From positions 2,356,001 to 2,420,000 of the forward strand of contig NZ_CP014275.1 in NCBI RefSeq assembly GCF_001578105.1: a stretch of DNA of 64,000 nucleotides, in the 5' to 3' direction. Within the stretch, counting starts at the first letter, position 1, and each line of letters begins with the position of its first letter. This DNA is from Martelella sp. AD-3 (GTDB taxonomy: Bacteria > Pseudomonadota > Alphaproteobacteria > Rhizobiales > Rhizobiaceae). Shown here piece after piece: positions 16,068 through 24,191 of this stretch. A program made the translations under genes and the position numbers. The notes below the pieces were generated by a model. It made no database searches and was not told the DNA's origin. It saw only the letters and a program-made list of their open reading frames with translations.

Positions 16068-17839
16068 CGTGGCTGCCTTCCGATCTGCGGAATGCCGAGC
16101 GGGTGACTTCGGGCCGAGCGCCCCGCCCCGCGACTGCTGCCGCTTCGGCCGTTGACGCCTTCCTCGATTTCCGTGTCCTGGTCGGCATCATCCAATGACG
16201 GTCCGCCATCTTGGCCGGTTCTGCCGTTGTCCATTTCTGCCGGATGCTTCAGCCCGAGGCTGCGATAGTAGCGAGCCTCGCGGGCCAACTGGTCGGCATC
16301 CATCTTCCAGTCCCGGCCCTGTTCGGCCGATTCCTGCTGCAACGTCGTCAGCTTCCGATCGAGCCGTTCCCCGGCAGCTTGCGCCTCTCTCAACGGATCG
16401 ATCCAGCCGCGCCCGGGACCGATCCAGTCGGCGTGACACCAGGCGGCCGGGTTTTCCTCAAAGGCAACTGCGCCTGCCGGCAGGTCGATCAGCCCCTTGT
16501 CAAAGACTTCCTCCAACCAGGCCCGATAGATCGGCGCCATGAACTGGGCGGCAAAACTGCTCTTCTTGGCCGTGAACCCGCGCCAGATTTCCAGAAGCGC
16601 CGCCCGCGCCGAGGAATAGTTCACCTGGCTCCAGTCCATCGTCAGCTGCTCATAGGTGAGCCCCACGGCGGAGGCGATCTTGCGAAGGGCCGCATTGACG
16701 AACACCTCGAAGTTCGCATTCGGATGCTCCGGTTTGGTCAGATTGGCCTTTTCGCCGGGAAGCAGCGTATTGACCCGGACACCCGGCAGGCTGATCGGTG
16801 CGGCGCCATAATAAGCCTTCTGGGCTTCCGACATCTCGCCATAGATCCTGCCAAGCGCGCCCTCGCCGCCATCGGCATCGAGCGCTGCCATCATCTCTTC
16901 GGGATCGAACGGGGTTTCGATGAAGGCGGCCATGATCGCATTCAGCATCGCCGCCTGACTTTCAAAATCCTCGTAATCCGTCGATTGCTTGATGGAACGC
17001 ATGATCGGCGCCCAGTCGGAAGCCCCCCGCGTCATGCCCGGCCGTTTCGGATCGAAGGCATGAACCACGACCGGACGGCCCCATTCGGTCGACCGGGACA
17101 CATATTCCCAGGACCAGAGTTTGGTGTTGCCGGCATAGACATCGCCCGGATGGCTTTTGCGGAAGTGATAGCCGACCGGCGCACCGTAACCGTCAATGGC
17201 AACGCCATCGCGCAGAAACTCGCTGTCGAGCATGCCCTTCGGGTTCGAACACCGGGCGGGATCGATCATATGCACCGCCGTGGAAAACAGCGGCGCATCC
17301 TCCTGCCAGACGATGACGGCAAAGCTCTCGCCTTCCGGCCCGAACCGATTGCGCGCGGCAAGGCCGAGAATGCCGGCCATGTTCTTCGTCCGCTCGGCGT
17401 CGCACCACATGTCGACGTCCTGGGTATAATCCCGCCAAAGCCCCTCGATCTGCGTTGCGATTGCCTCGGCCTGGTCGAAGGTGAGGCCCAGCGTTGTATG
17501 GTTCGGCCGGGCCGCAAGCTTCCAGCCGGCGCCAATGATATTGTCGACAAGGCGAGAGGTCCCGGCAGCACCCCAGCCGTCATTGCGCGCTACATCGTTG
17601 AGGCGATCGACCAGCGTCGAACGCGAGACGGAAAGCGCCGACTGGCCCGAATAATTGCCGGCCTTCCAGCCGGCAAAGCTCGGGTGATCGTAGGAGGCGC
17701 CCTGATAGGCTGCCCGCGTCACGGTCTCGCCCGACACGGTCGCGGCCATCTGCCGGTTGCGGGCAGCCTGCAGGCGGGCGGCATTGCGCACATCGGCGGC
17801 AAGCGGCCGGCTGTCCGGTCCAAGAATTTCCACTGTCAT
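16064..17839 (-). CDS. B: Portal protein (lambda B type)
   Basis: 591 aa, Phage_portal_2 family. Recognisable blocks include FAGWKAGNYSGQSALSVSRS, the TSRLVDNIIGAGWKLAARPN segment, and TMDWSQVNYSSARAALLEIW in the stem region. Forms the dodecameric ring that DNA enters through. The C-terminal ~50 residues are Asp/Arg-rich and less conserved. Overlaps gpW by ATGA. Confidence 0.93.
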   Translation of the reverse strand: MTVEILGPDSRPLAADVRNAARLQAARNRQMAATVSGETVTRAAYQGASYDHPSFAGWKAGNYSGQSALSVSRSTLVDRLNDVARNDGWGAAGTSRLVDNIIGAGWKLAARPNHTTLGLTFDQAEAIATQIEGLWRDYTQDVDMWCDAERTKNMAGILGLAARNRFGPEGESFAVIVWQEDAPLFSTAVHMIDPARCSNPKGMLDSEFLRDGVAIDGYGAPVGYHFRKSHPGDVYAGNTKLWSWEYVSRSTEWGRPVVVHAFDPKRPGMTRGASDWAPIMRSIKQSTDYEDFESQAAMLNAIMAAFIETPFDPEEMMAALDADGGEGALGRIYGEMSEAQKAYYGAAPISLPGVRVNTLLPGEKANLTKPEHPNANFEVFVNAALRKIASAVGLTYEQLTMDWSQVNYSSARAALLEIWRGFTAKKSSFAAQFMAPIYRAWLEEVFDKGLIDLPAGAVAFEENPAAWCHADWIGPGRGWIDPLREAQAAGERLDRKLTTLQQESAEQGRDWKMDADQLAREARYYRSLGLKHPAEMDNGRTGQDGGPSLDDADQDTEIEEGVNGRSGSSRGAGRSARSHPLGIPQIGRQPR

Positions 17840-18069
17840 CCGAAGATCACTCCCCGCCCGCGCGGCCGCGATGACCGGCGAAAGCCCAGCTTCGTTTCGA
17901 GATCGCGGATATAGGCGCGCAGCGATGATCGATCGGCGCCCGAGTATGTGACGCTCTCCCCGTCATAGGACAGCGTCACCGCGCTCTGGCCGATCTCCAG
18001 CCTGTGAAGCGCAAGCTTCGCCTCGCCGAGCCGGGTTTCCAGCGTCAGCCGTTCGTCTGTCGAAAGCAT
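17836..18069 (-). CDS. W: Head-tail joining protein gpW
   Basis: 77 aa, length and pattern of gpW: MLSTDERLTLETRLGEAKLA followed by SYDGESVTYSGADRSSLRAY and a final positively charged tail. In lambda it sits between portal and FII. Located between large terminase and portal, as expected. Confidence 0.87.
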   Translation of the reverse strand: MLSTDERLTLETRLGEAKLALHRLEIGQSAVTLSYDGESVTYSGADRSSLRAYIRDLETKLGFRRSSRPRGRGVIFG

Positions 18070-18087
18070 GATGTCCGTCCTGTTCTC

Positions 18088-20163
18088 TTAGTCCGGCCGG
18101 GTGCGTTGCGCCGCCCGTTCGGCCCGGCGCATCGCCGCCGCAACGCGGTCGGAAACCGGTGTGCCCGGTGAAGTGGCCGGCTTCTCGTCCGGCGTCTTGC
18201 CCGCATCGCTGACGGCCTTCACCGCAACGGCAAGGCTGCCGATCAGGTCCTCGAGATCGCCCTGCTCTTCCGGTTCCTGCCGGGCAAGTTCTTCCGCCCG
18301 TGCATCCCATTCCTCATCCGTCCAGTAAGGCACGTTGAGGCGGATGGCGGCAGCGCGCGACTGATTGAGCATGTCGAGCACTTCGTTGCGCTGCCCATCG
18401 GGCAGTTTCCACACCCAGCGCGGATAGCCGTTGCGATCCTTTTCCTTGATCCGAACCTCGGATGTGGCCTGCTGATAGAAGGCATCGCCGAGACCAACGG
18501 CAAAGCTGATGAAGCCCGGCTGTTCGGGATCATCCTTCCGGAAATCCCGGTAAAGCCCCATCTTCATCACCGAGGCGTTGAAGTTGAAGAACCGCGTCGA
18601 CCATTTCTGTTTCTTCGGCCTTCCGCGCTTGTCATATTCGCGCACCTGACTGAGCAGCGGTGCGGCATCGCGATTATCGCCGCGCACCATGATCACTTTC
18701 GAACGCGGATGGCGCCGGGCCCAGAACCAGACATCCTCGGTATAGGCATTGCCGTCGATCGCGACACGGTCGACCTCGCGCATCCGCCCGTTCTCGTCCG
18801 GCCAGCGCTTGGCAATCAGCCGGTCAAGCGCCTCTATGACCTGATATTCCGAGATATGGCCCGAATGCTCGCGATAGCCCGGCAGGTGACTGCCCGCCCG
18901 GCTGTCGATCACGCCATAGTCGATGACCGCGCTCATCTTGTTGCGGCCCCAGCCGCGAAGCAGCCATTCGACGCGATCGCCCTGGACGTCGATGCCGATA
19001 GTCAGCGCCAGCATGTCGCCGGGAACAACGCCGCGCCGGAAGCCGGTTTCCTCGGCCCGGTCGCGCAGGTCTTCCCAGGCAATCGCCTTGTTGTCGGCCT
19101 CATAGGCAAGCCCGAGCGTATCGTTGAAGAACACCTGCTCGGCGCCGGCGCCCTTTTCCTTGTCATCTTCCCCGCCCGACTGAACCTTCAGCCAGGCCCG
19201 GGCAATCGCCTCCCAGCTTTCAAGCGGCGAATACGGCACCCAGATATGGAACGAGCGGTGATAACGCGCCCGTTCCGGATATTTGGCCACCCAGTAGGCG
19301 CCATTTGCCGGGTCGACCATCCACTGGCGATGATGCTCGTGGATCTCGCAGCCGCAATGAACGCAAACGAAGTGCGCCTGTTCGGGATGCTGCGGATCGA
19401 TGTGATCGCGCATATTCTCCCATTCGAGCGGCTGTAGCTCATGGCAGTGCGGGCACGGCACATGATAGCGTTCCTGCGTTCCCGCGAGATAGTTGGCCGT
19501 GATCCGGCAGCCCGGCGCAATCAGCGGCGTCGAGATCTTGAAGACCTTGCGGTTGAAGAAGGCCTTCGACCGGCTGTCGGCCTGGCTTTCCGGATCGCCC
19601 GCCTCGTTATAGACCCATTTGGCCAGATCATCCTGCACCTGGGCGCGCGGCGAGATCATCGAAAGGCCAGCGGCCGAATTGGCGCCGGCCGCCTGTACAG
19701 CACCCCGCCCGTCGACCCGTTCCTTGTAGAGGATCGAATTGCCGCCATCGCGGCCGGCTTCGGGGAACAGAGCCCGCACGGAGACGGTCTCGCGCAGGAG
19801 CGGCATCAGCTTGGTCTTCGACCAGCGCGAGGCGTTTTCTTCGGTCGGATGGACATAGAGGAAATCGCAAGGGTCGAGATCGAGCGTTCCGAGCAGAAAG
19901 ATGTTTGCCAGCACCGTACCGCCGACCTGCGCCGACTTCGACAGCGTGACGATCGAGCACGGATCGTCCGGCGACAATGCCCGCAGGATCTCGGAGAAGA
20001 ACGGGAACATGTCTTCCCGATACGGTCCCGGAAAGGCCGAGATGCGCTCGGAGAAGACGATATTGCTCTTCGCCCAGCCGAGATAGTCGACCGGCGGCGG
20101 CGGTTCGCACGCACTTGCAAGCGCCTCGAACTTCAGCCGCTCCGGATTGAACAGCATGGTCAT
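18088..20163 (-). CDS. A: Large terminase subunit (gpA family)
   Basis: 691 aa. A variant Walker A, SKSAQVGGT, is at residues 75-83. A zinc-binding insertion with CPHC and CVHCGC lies near residues 235-275. The C-terminal endonuclease domain includes GIDVQGDRVEWLLRGWGRN. The family makes staggered cuts at cos, so the phage is likely a cos packager. ATG 20163 overlaps the small subunit stop. Confidence 0.93.
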   Translation of the reverse strand: MTMLFNPERLKFEALASACEPPPPVDYLGWAKSNIVFSERISAFPGPYREDMFPFFSEILRALSPDDPCSIVTLSKSAQVGGTVLANIFLLGTLDLDPCDFLYVHPTEENASRWSKTKLMPLLRETVSVRALFPEAGRDGGNSILYKERVDGRGAVQAAGANSAAGLSMISPRAQVQDDLAKWVYNEAGDPESQADSRSKAFFNRKVFKISTPLIAPGCRITANYLAGTQERYHVPCPHCHELQPLEWENMRDHIDPQHPEQAHFVCVHCGCEIHEHHRQWMVDPANGAYWVAKYPERARYHRSFHIWVPYSPLESWEAIARAWLKVQSGGEDDKEKGAGAEQVFFNDTLGLAYEADNKAIAWEDLRDRAEETGFRRGVVPGDMLALTIGIDVQGDRVEWLLRGWGRNKMSAVIDYGVIDSRAGSHLPGYREHSGHISEYQVIEALDRLIAKRWPDENGRMREVDRVAIDGNAYTEDVWFWARRHPRSKVIMVRGDNRDAAPLLSQVREYDKRGRPKKQKWSTRFFNFNASVMKMGLYRDFRKDDPEQPGFISFAVGLGDAFYQQATSEVRIKEKDRNGYPRWVWKLPDGQRNEVLDMLNQSRAAAIRLNVPYWTDEEWDARAEELARQEPEEQGDLEDLIGSLAVAVKAVSDAGKTPDEKPATSPGTPVSDRVAAAMRRAERAAQRTRPD

Positions 20164-20822
20164 TCGGCGCCCGCCTCTTCCTCGATCATCTCAGGCGTTT
20201 CGTCGCGATCACGGCGAAAGGCTTCCGCCGCTTTCACCCGGATCTCGCGCCACTTGCGCGTCAGCGCCTTCTGGATATCGCGCTGGGGAAAATTGAAAGC
20301 TTCGGCAACGGCCGTTGCCAGATCCGGCAGTCCCTGTTCCATCACCTTGAAAGCTTCCGACGATGCCCGGCCGATCTCGCGGCGCACATCCTCGGTGCGG
20401 GTATAGATCCCGGCTTCCGCCTTTTCCTGCCGCTCCATCTGGGCGGTCTTGTATCGCTGTTGCTGCAGACGCTCGCGGGCGAGCTGTTCGGCAAGGTCTT
20501 CCTCTTCCTCCTCATCGTTGGCAGGCGAGCGCAGCGGCAGTTCCGCCGCGCTCGCCCGGCGCTCGGCACGCGGGAAATCAGCCTGTTTCTTGCATGTTGC
20601 TGTAGGGGCTTTTCCGTTGGCGCCGTACCCTTGGGAGGGATCGATGGTGAGGCCGAGCTGGCCAATGGCAATTTCTGGACGGATACGGGCAAACCGTCCC
20701 TCGCCGTCGATCGCCCTGCCATGGATCTGGCCGGCGCTCAGATATTGCGAGACACGGCCCGCGGATACCGAGATCAGGGCCGCGAACTCGGCCTTGCTCA
20801 TGCTGTCCGGCATGGTTTCCAT
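20160..20822 (-). CDS. Small terminase subunit (Nu1-like)
   Basis: 220 aa. ATG 20822 is chosen because GGTGAG lies about 10 bases before it; GTG 20837 and later ATGs are alternatives. An N-terminal winged HTH (SKAEFAALISVSAGRVSQYL) reads the cos site, a coiled coil (EEEEEDLAEQLARERLQQQR) follows, and the C-terminal part should bind the large subunit. This is the lambda Nu1 plan. The IS1111-type element begins 115 bases upstream. Confidence 0.85.
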   Translation of the reverse strand: METMPDSMSKAEFAALISVSAGRVSQYLSAGQIHGRAIDGEGRFARIRPEIAIGQLGLTIDPSQGYGANGKAPTATCKKQADFPRAERRASAAELPLRSPANDEEEEEDLAEQLARERLQQQRYKTAQMERQEKAEAGIYTRTEDVRREIGRASSEAFKVMEQGLPDLATAVAEAFNFPQRDIQKALTRKWREIRVKAAEAFRRDRDETPEMIEEEAGAE

Positions 20823-20944
20823 GGTGGCTAAACTCACCTCTGACTTTAATTTAGGCTTGGACTTTAGGCTTCTGATCCGGGCTCAGACTGGCGAACCCGC
20901 GCGGTGCCAAATACCCGCGTGGCGAAGGGCCACAGGAAGGACCC
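20823..20944. other. Candidate cos region left of the IS1111 insertion
   Basis: In lambdoid phages cos lies just upstream of the small terminase gene. This ~120-base non-coding stretch contains two related G+C-rich blocks (ACCCGCGCGG at about 20894 and ACCCGCGTGG at about 20913). If the IS is removed at the shared AGGACCC, it joins 22492-22516. Assignment rests on position only. Confidence 0.3.
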
Positions 20945-21039
20945 AATGTTCGTTTCGGGGGGCAGCCCGCCCCCGTCGTGTTATGTCGGGGATTGCCCCG
21001 CATCGACGGAGCAGAGCCCCATACACGAGGAGACGGACC

Positions 21040-22158
21040 ATGGGAGAGGATACATTATTTGTCGGGCTTGACGTCCACAAAGAGACAATCGCTGTCGCTG
21101 TGGCGGAAGGCATACGTGGCGGTGAAGTGCGTTATCTCGGAGAGATTAGGAACTCACACGAAGCCGTTCGACGTCTGGTCGCCAAGCTCGGGAAGCATGA
21201 AGCCATACTCCGCTTCTGCTACGAGGCCGGTCCCTGCGGCTATGTCCTTCACAGGCAACTGACAGATCTCCGTCAGGATTGCATCGTCGTTGCGCCATCT
21301 CTGACACCGGCGCGCCCTGGAGACCGGGTTAAGACAGACCGCAGAGATGCCGTCCTGCTGGCACGCCTGCATCGCGCCGATGAGCTCACCGCAGTCTGGG
21401 TTCCCGATGAAGGACATGAAGCGATCCGCGACCTGGTGCGGGCCCGCACGTCGGCGATGGAGAATCGGCGTCGGGCCCGACAACAGCTTGCCGGTTTCCT
21501 TTTGCGGCACGGCCGCATCTACAGATCGGGGCTAAACTGGACGAAGAAACATCGGCGATGGTTGTCAACGCTCCGATTTGGACATCCTGCACATCAGATT
21601 GTCCTGCAGGAATACGTCGACGCTGTCGATGATGCCGACAAGAGGCTTTCCCGGCTCGAAACACAGATAAAGATGTTAATCCCAGAGTGGTCACTGGGGC
21701 CAGTCGTGCAAGCGATCCAGGCCATGCGTGGCGTGAGGCTCATCTCAGCCGTCACCATCGTCGCAGAGACCGGCGATATAAACCGCTTCGATACGCCGCG
21801 GCAGTTCATGAGCTATCTCGGTCTCGTGCCATCAGAGTATTCCAGTGGAGGCAGCACCAGAAGGGGCGGAATCACCAAGGCAGGTTCAAAAGAGGCCCGA
21901 CGCGTCTTGATTGAAGGTGCATGGGCCTACCGATGCCATGCGGCTGTCGGATCAGAACACTCAGGCAGACTGGAGGCACTTCCCAAACCTGTCAGAGACA
22001 TCGCTTGGAAAGCACAGATCAGACTGTGTGCCAGATACCGGCGCCTGAGTTCACGCGGAAAAGTGCAGACTGTTGTAACCACAGCAATAGCCAGAGAGAT
22101 GGCTGCCTTTATCTGGGCCATCGCACGCCATGTTCATCCGGCGTCGCCCGCCGCCTGA
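21040..22158 (+). CDS. IS110/IS1111-family DEDD transposase
   Basis: 372 aa from ATG 21040 (GAGGAGA upstream); a much longer upstream open frame is antisense to the terminase gene. N-terminal RuvC-like DEDD domain starts LFVGLDVHKETIAVAVAEG with the first Asp at about residue 11, and VKTDRRDAVLLARL carries later acidic residues. The C-terminal Transposase_20 domain has SAVTIVAETGDINRFDTPRQ and the catalytic-Ser region GSTRRGGITKAGSKEARRVL. Such enzymes are guided by a structured non-coding RNA from the element. Confidence 0.93.
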   Translation: MGEDTLFVGLDVHKETIAVAVAEGIRGGEVRYLGEIRNSHEAVRRLVAKLGKHEAILRFCYEAGPCGYVLHRQLTDLRQDCIVVAPSLTPARPGDRVKTDRRDAVLLARLHRADELTAVWVPDEGHEAIRDLVRARTSAMENRRRARQQLAGFLLRHGRIYRSGLNWTKKHRRWLSTLRFGHPAHQIVLQEYVDAVDDADKRLSRLETQIKMLIPEWSLGPVVQAIQAMRGVRLISAVTIVAETGDINRFDTPRQFMSYLGLVPSEYSSGGSTRRGGITKAGSKEARRVLIEGAWAYRCHAAVGSEHSGRLEALPKPVRDIAWKAQIRLCARYRRLSSRGKVQTVVTTAIAREMAAFIWAIARHVHPASPAA

Positions 22159-22206
22159 CGATGGGATTGAGAGCAGAGAAAGGGGAAAGTTCAGTTCATC
22201 ATCAAT

Positions 22207-22406
22207 GACGCGTATTACTGGGGGCAGAGCAATCCAGGGAACCCTCGAGGGTCCTTAGTGACCGGCCACTCTCGCAGAGTTGGCCGACGTCCGCAGGAAG
22301 ACAGCAGGCGAGCCCAAGACGGATCATCGGTCCTGCGGTAACCAACCCGCGTATCAGAGTGTGATCTACCGTCGTCTTATCTGCTCTGCCCCCTGCAATA
22401 CGCGTC
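22207..22406 (+). ncRNA. Candidate bridge/seek RNA of the IS1111-type element
   Basis: Downstream of the transposase two 25-base arms (22207-22231 and 22382-22406) are complementary at 23 of 25 positions. Inside lie a hairpin with the palindrome ACCCTCGAGGGT (22241-22252), a strong hairpin 22264-22285 (GGCCACTCT pairing with AGAGTTGGCC), and an 8-bp stem CCGCAGGA/TCCTGCGG (22291-22298, 22331-22338) enclosing a 32-base loop. IS1111-type elements encode their guide RNA in this 3' region. Boundaries and strand of the RNA are inferred. Confidence 0.55.
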
Positions 22407-22516
22407 GCATAAACTTCCAACACGGCGGGGCACCTGCCCCGTCAAACGGATCAGTGTGCAAGAAACTTGACAAACGAACATCAGAGGACCCGTCGCGATG
22501 TCGAATGGAGTTGAGG

Positions 22517-23257
22517 TCAGGTCTTCGGGAAGACCTTCTTGAAGGCCCGGCGGAATGTCCGGTCCTTCTTCTGCCGCACCAAATCGGCAACAATCTCATT
22601 GAGCTTCAGCCGCTCCGAATAGGACGTCATCCGCACGAACAGGATCACCGGATAGAACTCTCTTTCGCTGCGCCCCGAGAACCAGACGCCCGGGAACAGG
22701 TCCGACCGCCCTTCCGGCACGAAGAACTGGTTCGGTTTCGCCCGGCGCTTGCGCCGCTTCGAGCCGCTGGCAACCCGCGTTGCCCCTGCCCCGCGATAGT
22801 CGATCCGAAGATCCCGCATCACGCGATTGAGAAAACCTTGCGTCATGTTGCCGTACCGGTCGAGCGGTGTTCGATCCGCCGGCACGGCCACCTGATTGCG
22901 CGCCATCAGCCCTCGGCCGATCAGCTGTTCCTCGAACGACTTGTGCCGGCGCATGCCGCCATGGATTTCCGGACCGAGATAGGCCGCTGCCGGCAGCCCA
23001 CCCTTTCGGCCCGATCCGCCGACCACGACAGCCGATACCGGATTGTGCTCGCTCGCCTTGTCATAGATGATCCCGCGAATGGCCCGCTGCGTCGGCCGAT
23101 CGAACACGACCTTCATCTTCGCCCGCACATCCCGCATGCCGTCATAGGCCAGCCAGTTCAGCGCCAGCGCCTCCGCCTTTGGCAGGTCACGGCGCTGCGC
23201 AGACGTCAGTTTCGCCTCGAAGCGCGTCAGGTCGATGTCGATATGGGCGGAGAGCAT
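22517..23257 (-). CDS. Phage structural-region protein of unknown function
   Basis: 246 aa from ATG 23257 (AAGGGAA upstream). A basic, mixed alpha/beta protein with LPKAEALALNWLAYDGMRDV near residue 25, KRRKRRAKPNQFFVPEGRSD near residue 160, and a positively charged end. Similar proteins accompany terminases in rhizobial lambdoid prophages, but I cannot assign a role. It is the first late gene after the candidate late promoter and terminator, and its stop is about 25 bases from the IS. Confidence 0.65.
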   Translation of the reverse strand: MLSAHIDIDLTRFEAKLTSAQRRDLPKAEALALNWLAYDGMRDVRAKMKVVFDRPTQRAIRGIIYDKASEHNPVSAVVVGGSGRKGGLPAAAYLGPEIHGGMRRHKSFEEQLIGRGLMARNQVAVPADRTPLDRYGNMTQGFLNRVMRDLRIDYRGAGATRVASGSKRRKRRAKPNQFFVPEGRSDLFPGVWFSGRSEREFYPVILFVRMTSYSERLKLNEIVADLVRQKKDRTFRRAFKKVFPKT

Positions 23258-23283
23258 GGACGAAATTCCCTTTTGCCCTAAAC

Positions 23284-23317
23284 GCAAAAAGGCGGACCGC
23301 TTTCACGATCCGCCCTT
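23284..23317 (-). terminator. Intrinsic terminator before the late genes
   Basis: On the minus strand GGCGGA (23314-23309) pairs with TCCGCC (23296-23291), extended by G-U and two A-U pairs to about 9 bp, followed by a run of five T (23290-23286). It stands between a promoter at 23353-23382 and the first late gene, the geometry of lambda tR'. Confidence 0.72.
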
Positions 23318-23352
23318 CATGAGGATGCAACACACCCGCCCGCTTTTCATCA

Positions 23353-23382
23353 AAAATATCTCATAGCGTGCATATAAGTCAA
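23353..23382 (-). promoter_or_regulatory. Candidate late promoter
   Basis: On the minus strand TTGACT (23382-23377), an 18-base spacer and TATTTT (23358-23353) form a good sigma70-type promoter, about 30 bases before the terminator at 23284-23317. Sequences just upstream (23383-23415) carry imperfect palindromes built on TATAC and TGCGTAT that could bind a regulator. Confidence 0.5.
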
Positions 23383-23555
23383 TATGCAACTAAAGTATAC
23401 GACTATGCGTATCAAACTCTCTATTCGAAGTGGGAGAAGACATAGCTTACGCACTGGCCCTCAATCGCATCTGCCGATCGGCTATCGTGAGGGCGGGGTT
23501 CGGGCGCGAGAGCGAAGGTCACTGAGAACCGAATCAACCAATGGCTCTATAAAAT

Positions 23556-24191
23556 TCATAACTTTTCGAGAATTGCAAGAGGCAAATTTACAGGCGTTTT
23601 CTGACCGAACATATCCACCTCGACCACAACGTCGCCCTTGCCCTTGCTGTTGGGCGTGACGACTCCGGCCTCAAGCCCCGCAAACATCCCCTCGCCGATG
23701 CGCACCCGTTCTCCGGCAACAACCGCGATCTTCGAGACTCGCTCCCAGTCGAACCGGCCATCGCCGGCTTTCTGCATGATCCGGACAACCCTGTCGTTTT
23801 CCAGCGCAAACGGGCTGAGCCACCCGCCCAGCACTCCGCGCACATGCTCGAAGCCCAGCAGCGCATTGACCGCCGTCTCGGACAAGGCGAACCGAACCAG
23901 CACATAGCCTGCCATCAGCGGAATATCCTGCGGCGGCAGAACCTTGTGCCGACGTCGCCGCTTCGGCCCTTTTCGCGTCGGAGACAGCGCCTCGGCGCCA
24001 CACTCCGTCAGCGCATCGCAAACGGCCCGCTCCCGCCCGGTCATCACCTGCAGAACATACCACGGCGCGTCCTTCGCTGCCTCTTCGGCCAGTGCCGACC
24101 GGCCGGAAAGCCGGATCAGCCTAAGCCGATCCTCGAATTTCAGGCCATAGGCCAGATCGACCGAGGTTCCGATCTTCCGATATTCCGTCAT
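23556..24191 (-). CDS. NusG/RfaH-type transcription antiterminator of the phage
   Basis: 211 aa. An NGN domain (about residues 41-150) starts APWYVLQVMTGRERAVCDAL and has IPLMAGYVLVRFALSETAV; a KOW domain at the C-terminus has GERVRIGEGMFAGLEAGVV and VDMFGQKTPVNLPLAILEKL, closely matching the NusG layout. About 40 N-terminal residues precede the NGN domain and are not found in housekeeping NusG. It is the last gene before the late promoter and terminator, in the position of lambda Q. NusG paralogues such as RfaH suppress termination at target operons, so late-gene antitermination is the likely job. Confidence 0.82.
   Translation of the reverse strand: MTEYRKIGTSVDLAYGLKFEDRLRLIRLSGRSALAEEAAKDAPWYVLQVMTGRERAVCDALTECGAEALSPTRKGPKRRRRHKVLPPQDIPLMAGYVLVRFALSETAVNALLGFEHVRGVLGGWLSPFALENDRVVRIMQKAGDGRFDWERVSKIAVVAGERVRIGEGMFAGLEAGVVTPNSKGKGDVVVEVDMFGQKTPVNLPLAILEKL

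Larger units (their letters stand above)
20938..22491 (+). mobile_element. IS1111-type IS110-family insertion sequence
   Basis: About 1.55 kb. The 7-mer AGGACCC occurs at 20938-20944 and 22485-22491 and marks the junctions. Subterminal inverted repeats ATGTTCGTTT (20946-20955) and AAACGAACAT (22472-22481) are exact 10-bp complements, as IS1111-type elements have. One DEDD transposase gene is followed by about 330 bases of structured non-coding DNA. TTGACA at 22467-22472 points out of the right end and could form a promoter when the element circularises. The exact ends are uncertain by a few bases. Confidence 0.8.

Noticed and set aside
20449..21039. In-frame extension that would make the IS110 transposase 569 aa
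   Set aside because: It runs antisense through the small terminase gene and across the element's left end; the ATG at 21040 has a good ribosome site and gives the family's normal length.
23363..23370. TAGCGTGC, matching the core of the RfaH ops element, near the NusG-type gene
   Set aside because: It lies on the + strand, whereas late genes are transcribed from the minus strand; an ops element must be in the non-template strand of the target transcript. Likely coincidence.
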